Below, piece after piece: positions 17,593 to 17,963 of a stretch of DNA of 17,963 bases. A program made the translations under genes and the position numbers. The stretch is taken from the NCBI GenBank assembly GCA_008015855.1, contig SSGK01000060.1, positions 1 through 17,963 of the forward strand, read 5' to 3'. This DNA is from Candidatus Altimarinota bacterium. Its GTDB lineage: Bacteria; Patescibacteriota; Gracilibacteria; BD1-5; UBA2023. The notes beneath the pieces are model-generated. The model saw nothing but the letters and a program-made list of their open reading frames with translations, was not told the DNA's origin and ran no database searches. Position 1 is the stretch's first letter. Every line of letters starts with the position of its first letter.

Positions 17593-17963
17593 ATGAATCT
17601 TCCAAAACAACTCATTGCTCGCATTGAAAAAATATATAACGATACTGCAACGAACATATTAGATGGTTTTTGAGTAGAGCGTATTGGCTCGCTCCGCATT
17701 AATACGCTTCGCTTTCCAGATCTCAAGGATCATGAAATCCCAAGCATCCTTGCTGAAGAATTTTCAGCAAAGAATATTGTACTCACCCCATTCAAGGACA
17801 TTCCTCATGTTTTTACATTTGAGAAGGAAAATGAATATGCTCTCAAGGGAACGCGAGCATTTTATGATGGATTCATTTATCTCCAATGAATATCTAGTAT
17901 GCTCCCTGTGGTATACTTATCTCCAGCGAAAAATACAAAAATCCTTGATGTATGTGCTGCTCC
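17593..17963 (+). CDS. RsmB/NOP2/Sun-family rRNA m5C methyltransferase (3' partial)
   Basis: This family uses S-adenosylmethionine to methylate C5 of cytosines, mainly in 16S rRNA (RsmB, RsmF). The 123 visible codons contain the N-terminal domain (IGSLRINTLR, typical of the family) and then the linker FIYLQGISSMLPVVYLSP, matching the conserved YxQxxSSMLPxxxLxP. The window ends in the SAM-binding motif I, ILDVCAAP. Two TGA codons read as Gly, one in LQGISS next to a conserved segment. The catalytic Cys residues lie beyond the window. Which cytosine is modified cannot be told. ATG 17593 is 30 bases after the hisS terminator and has no Shine-Dalgarno sequence. Confidence 0.9.

Noticed and set aside
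1..17963. TGA as Trp (code 4) or selenocysteine
   Set aside because: Conserved positions require Gly, TGG is used normally for Trp (for example EPWHWRY), and the number of TGA codons is far too high for selenoproteins.

Overview
The window comes from an AT-rich bacterium that reads UGA as glycine (genetic code 25), which points to the candidate phyla Gracilibacteria or Absconditabacteria (SR1). With standard stops most genes here break into pieces. With TGA read as Gly they become full-length, and the TGA codons fall on invariant glycines: CorA GMN, HisRS RGLDYY, the Mfd Walker A motif, the VanY zinc motif and the PitA QKGVG motif. I counted about 87 in-frame TGA codons. All twelve complete genes end in TAA (9) or TAG (3). 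CGA still reads as Arg at invariant positions. I saw no Shine-Dalgarno sequence at any start.

Left region (1-5478, minus strand): four envelope-type or unrecognised genes. A 266-residue secreted protein with a sorting-type C-terminus (QTGPE, hydrophobic helix, RRR) has its own promoter and terminator. Downstream is a closely spaced set in this order: a 1052-residue protein I do not recognise (20 in-frame TGA), a 65-residue lipoprotein, and a secreted Cys-repeat/DUF11 protein cut by the window edge. The last one and the 266-residue protein share a Cys domain (VSC-x9/10-NSCNQCF ... HxECV), so they are paralogous surface proteins.

Centre (5628-10694): frr (ribosome recycling factor) and mfd (transcription-repair coupling factor) run on plus. 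They converge on prfA (RF1) across a perfect 30-bp palindromic terminator. A tRNA-Leu(CAA) follows on plus.

Right region (10838-17963): corA (Mg2+ channel) and a VanY-type D,D-carboxypeptidase are 4 nt apart on plus. They converge on pitA (phosphate transporter) and gatA (amidotransferase subunit A) on minus, across a 38-bp palindromic terminator. Divergent from gatA is a 120-residue orphan that is visible only under code 25. Then come hisS, with terminator-like hairpins in its upstream region, and the start of an RsmB/NOP2-type rRNA methyltransferase cut by the window end.

The functional themes are translation (frr, prfA, gatA, hisS, tRNA, rRNA methyltransferase), DNA repair (mfd), ion and phosphate uptake, and the cell surface. 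No mobile element, CRISPR array or rRNA is visible. Every intergenic gap is shorter than 300 bases.
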